From: Gordonia lacunae
GTDB taxonomy: Bacteria > Actinomycetota > Actinomycetes > Mycobacteriales > Mycobacteriaceae
Direction of reading: 5' to 3'
DNA: 64,000 nucleotides
Assembly (NCBI RefSeq): GCF_002149015.1
Contig: NZ_NGFO01000001.1
Span: 186,001 to 250,000, forward strand
Made by a program: the position numbers and the translations under genes. Positions 62,966 through 64,000 of this stretch are shown here, one piece after another. The notes below the pieces were generated by a model that did not search any database, was not told the DNA's origin, and saw only the letters and a list, made by a program, of their open reading frames with translations. Every line of letters begins with the position of its first letter. Position 1 is the first letter of the stretch.

Positions 62966-64000
62966 CTAGAAGGGTGGCGGGTTGGCGTCGTTCCAGCGCT
63001 TCTCGGCGCGTTGTTGGCGCCGGAAGCCGTTGTCACGCTGCGTGTTGAGTCGGTCGCGGGCGGGGTGATCGGGTGGCCGCCGGGGGAAGAGCTTGTTGAA
63101 CAGGTCGCGTCCGCTGAAGGCGTTGCCGACGAACATGTGACCGGTGGGTGTGGTGAACCACGCGGTCTGGAATTCGTCTTGGTGGTCCTGCCAGCTGGTG
63201 AAGGTCTTGATGCGGTGATGGAACCGGCACAGCGGTTTGAGGTTGCGCGCATCGGTCGGGCCGCCGCGACGCGGGTCGGCGTGGTCGAAGGGTTCGGTGT
63301 GGTCGAGATCGATCTGCCAGACCGGGGCGTTGCAGCCGGGGAAGGTGCAGCACAGTTCGCCGGCACGCACCAGGGCCTGCAGCTTCTTCGACGGGGTGTA
63401 TCGCGTTGTCGAACTGTCCGCGCCGGGAGGCGATACCGGTGGCGCTTCGGGCGCGGGATGGATGTAGGTGCGGCGGGCTTCGGCGAGGAGTGTTCGGGCG
63501 GCGTCGGCGTCGATGACGCCGTGGCGGTCGAGGAAGGCGGGGTCGTCGTCGAGACCGATCAGGGTCGACAGGTTCACCACGATGTGAAACGTCGCCCGCG
63601 GCGCAGGCGAGTCCGACGCCGAGGCGGCCGGGTCGGCCGGGTCATCGACAACGACGTCGGCTGACGGGTCGACGACGGTGTCCGCCTCCACCATCGCAGC
63701 AGCTGGTGCAGGCGGCTCGACGGTATCCAATGTCGTGGCGTCGAAATCTGGTGCTGCGTCGGGTTCGGTTGCGGCAGGCCGACAGTCGTCGCATCGGCAG
63801 GTGATGGCGGCTTCACCCCGCGCGAGTGCTTTGAGGGCGTCGACTCGGCGATTGGAGAGCGTCCGAGGGTCACCGGCATGCACCTCGTGGGCCATCGACG
63901 ACAGGCGGGCGTCGAACTCGGCGGCATCAGCATCGGGAAGCGTTCCGGAGATCCGGGACTGTCCCGGCGTGAACCGATCGGGGGTGACCGTCACCTTGCG
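62966..64000 (-). CDS. DUF222/HNH endonuclease family protein (13E12 type, partial)
   Basis: The gene runs off the right edge, so only its C-terminal 342 or so residues are seen. A DUF222-like region rich in Ala/Asp/Pro comes first, then an HNH domain: C-C-T-F-P-G-C-N-A-P with D-L-D-H-T-E-P-F-D-H and N-L-K-P-L-C-R-F-H-H. The layout matches the 13E12-repeat family, common and often multicopy in Gordonia and mycobacteria. A nuclease activity is likely from the H-N-H residues but the target is unknown. Confidence 0.88.
   Translation of the reverse strand, partial: RKVTVTPDRFTPGQSRISGTLPDADAAEFDARLSSMAHEVHAGDPRTLSNRRVDALKALARGEAAITCRCDDCRPAATEPDAAPDFDATTLDTVEPPAPAAAMVEADTVVDPSADVVVDDPADPAASASDSPAPRATFHIVVNLSTLIGLDDDPAFLDRHGVIDADAARTLLAEARRTYIHPAPEAPPVSPPGADSSTTRYTPSKKLQALVRAGELCCTFPGCNAPVWQIDLDHTEPFDHADPRRGGPTDARNLKPLCRFHHRIKTFTSWQDHQDEFQTAWFTTPTGHMFVGNAFSGRDLFNKLFPRRPPDHPARDRLNTQRDNGFRRQQRAEKRWNDANPPPF

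Noticed and set aside
62966..64000. Mobile-element call for the HNH gene
   Set aside because: 13E12-type genes are repeated in these genomes, but no ends or target duplication can be seen here, so it is listed as a CDS.

Overview
This 64 kb window is GC-rich chromosomal DNA from a mycolic-acid actinobacterium (Mycobacteriales), most likely Gordonia or a close relative. The support is two MspA-family porins, iron-box (IdeR/DtxR type) sites, two DUF3556 membrane proteins, a nuo locus preceded by a response-regulator-like gene as in mycobacteria, LGFP-repeat and DUF2580/WXG-type proteins, and a DUF222/HNH (13E12-type) gene at the right edge. The genus is an inference from gene content.

Layout. 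0-2.3 kb: a helical-repeat protein end, a CsbD-like protein, tRNA-Ser(CGA) with a strong hairpin, and two MspA porins. 2.3-4.8 kb: a divergent control region with two iron-box-like sites, a short acyl-adenylate-enzyme-like gene, and a sigma-region-4-like DNA-binding protein. 5.1-11.3 kb: a coupled operon of acyl-CoA synthetase, DUF3556 membrane protein, FAD oxidoreductase and PucR-type regulator; a second DUF3556 gene lies at 15.6-17.4 kb. 11.3-20.9 kb: SulP transporter, TetR/EamA divergent pair, repeats, GNAT, DUF3761, OsmC and amphi-Trp proteins. 21-27.2 kb: Tat-exported PhoD phosphatase, penicillin-binding lipoprotein, beta-lactamase-fold hydrolase with LysR regulator, alpha/beta hydrolase.

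27.6-30.7 kb is a GC-poorer five-gene minus-strand operon with chained overlaps: a DUF2580/EspC-type secretion target, a WXG-domain protein with a glycine-zipper-like tail, two unknown proteins and an HD-domain protein. It looks like a type VII secretion effector module and is the best candidate here for an undescribed system.

30.8-46.5 kb is the nuo operon for proton-pumping NADH dehydrogenase (complex I), minus strand, nuoA to nuoN. nuoE and nuoF are fused into one 682-residue ORF, and the linker DNA carries a copy of a repeat that also occurs between ddl and murF. 46.7-51.2 kb: response-regulator-like protein, Ddl, MurF-type ligase, glutamate decarboxylase. 51.3-54.9 kb: TipA-like MerR regulator, secreted SGNH hydrolase, DJ-1/PfpI protein, an esterase remnant and an LGFP lipoprotein. 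55-59.6 kb is an accessory stretch of small membrane or secreted proteins and gene fragments. 59.7-64 kb: azoreductase/MarR pair, a lipoprotein, a tRNA-guanine transglycosylase homologue that lacks the zinc cysteines, and the HNH gene.

All assignments come from reading the sequence and translations; no database search was run.
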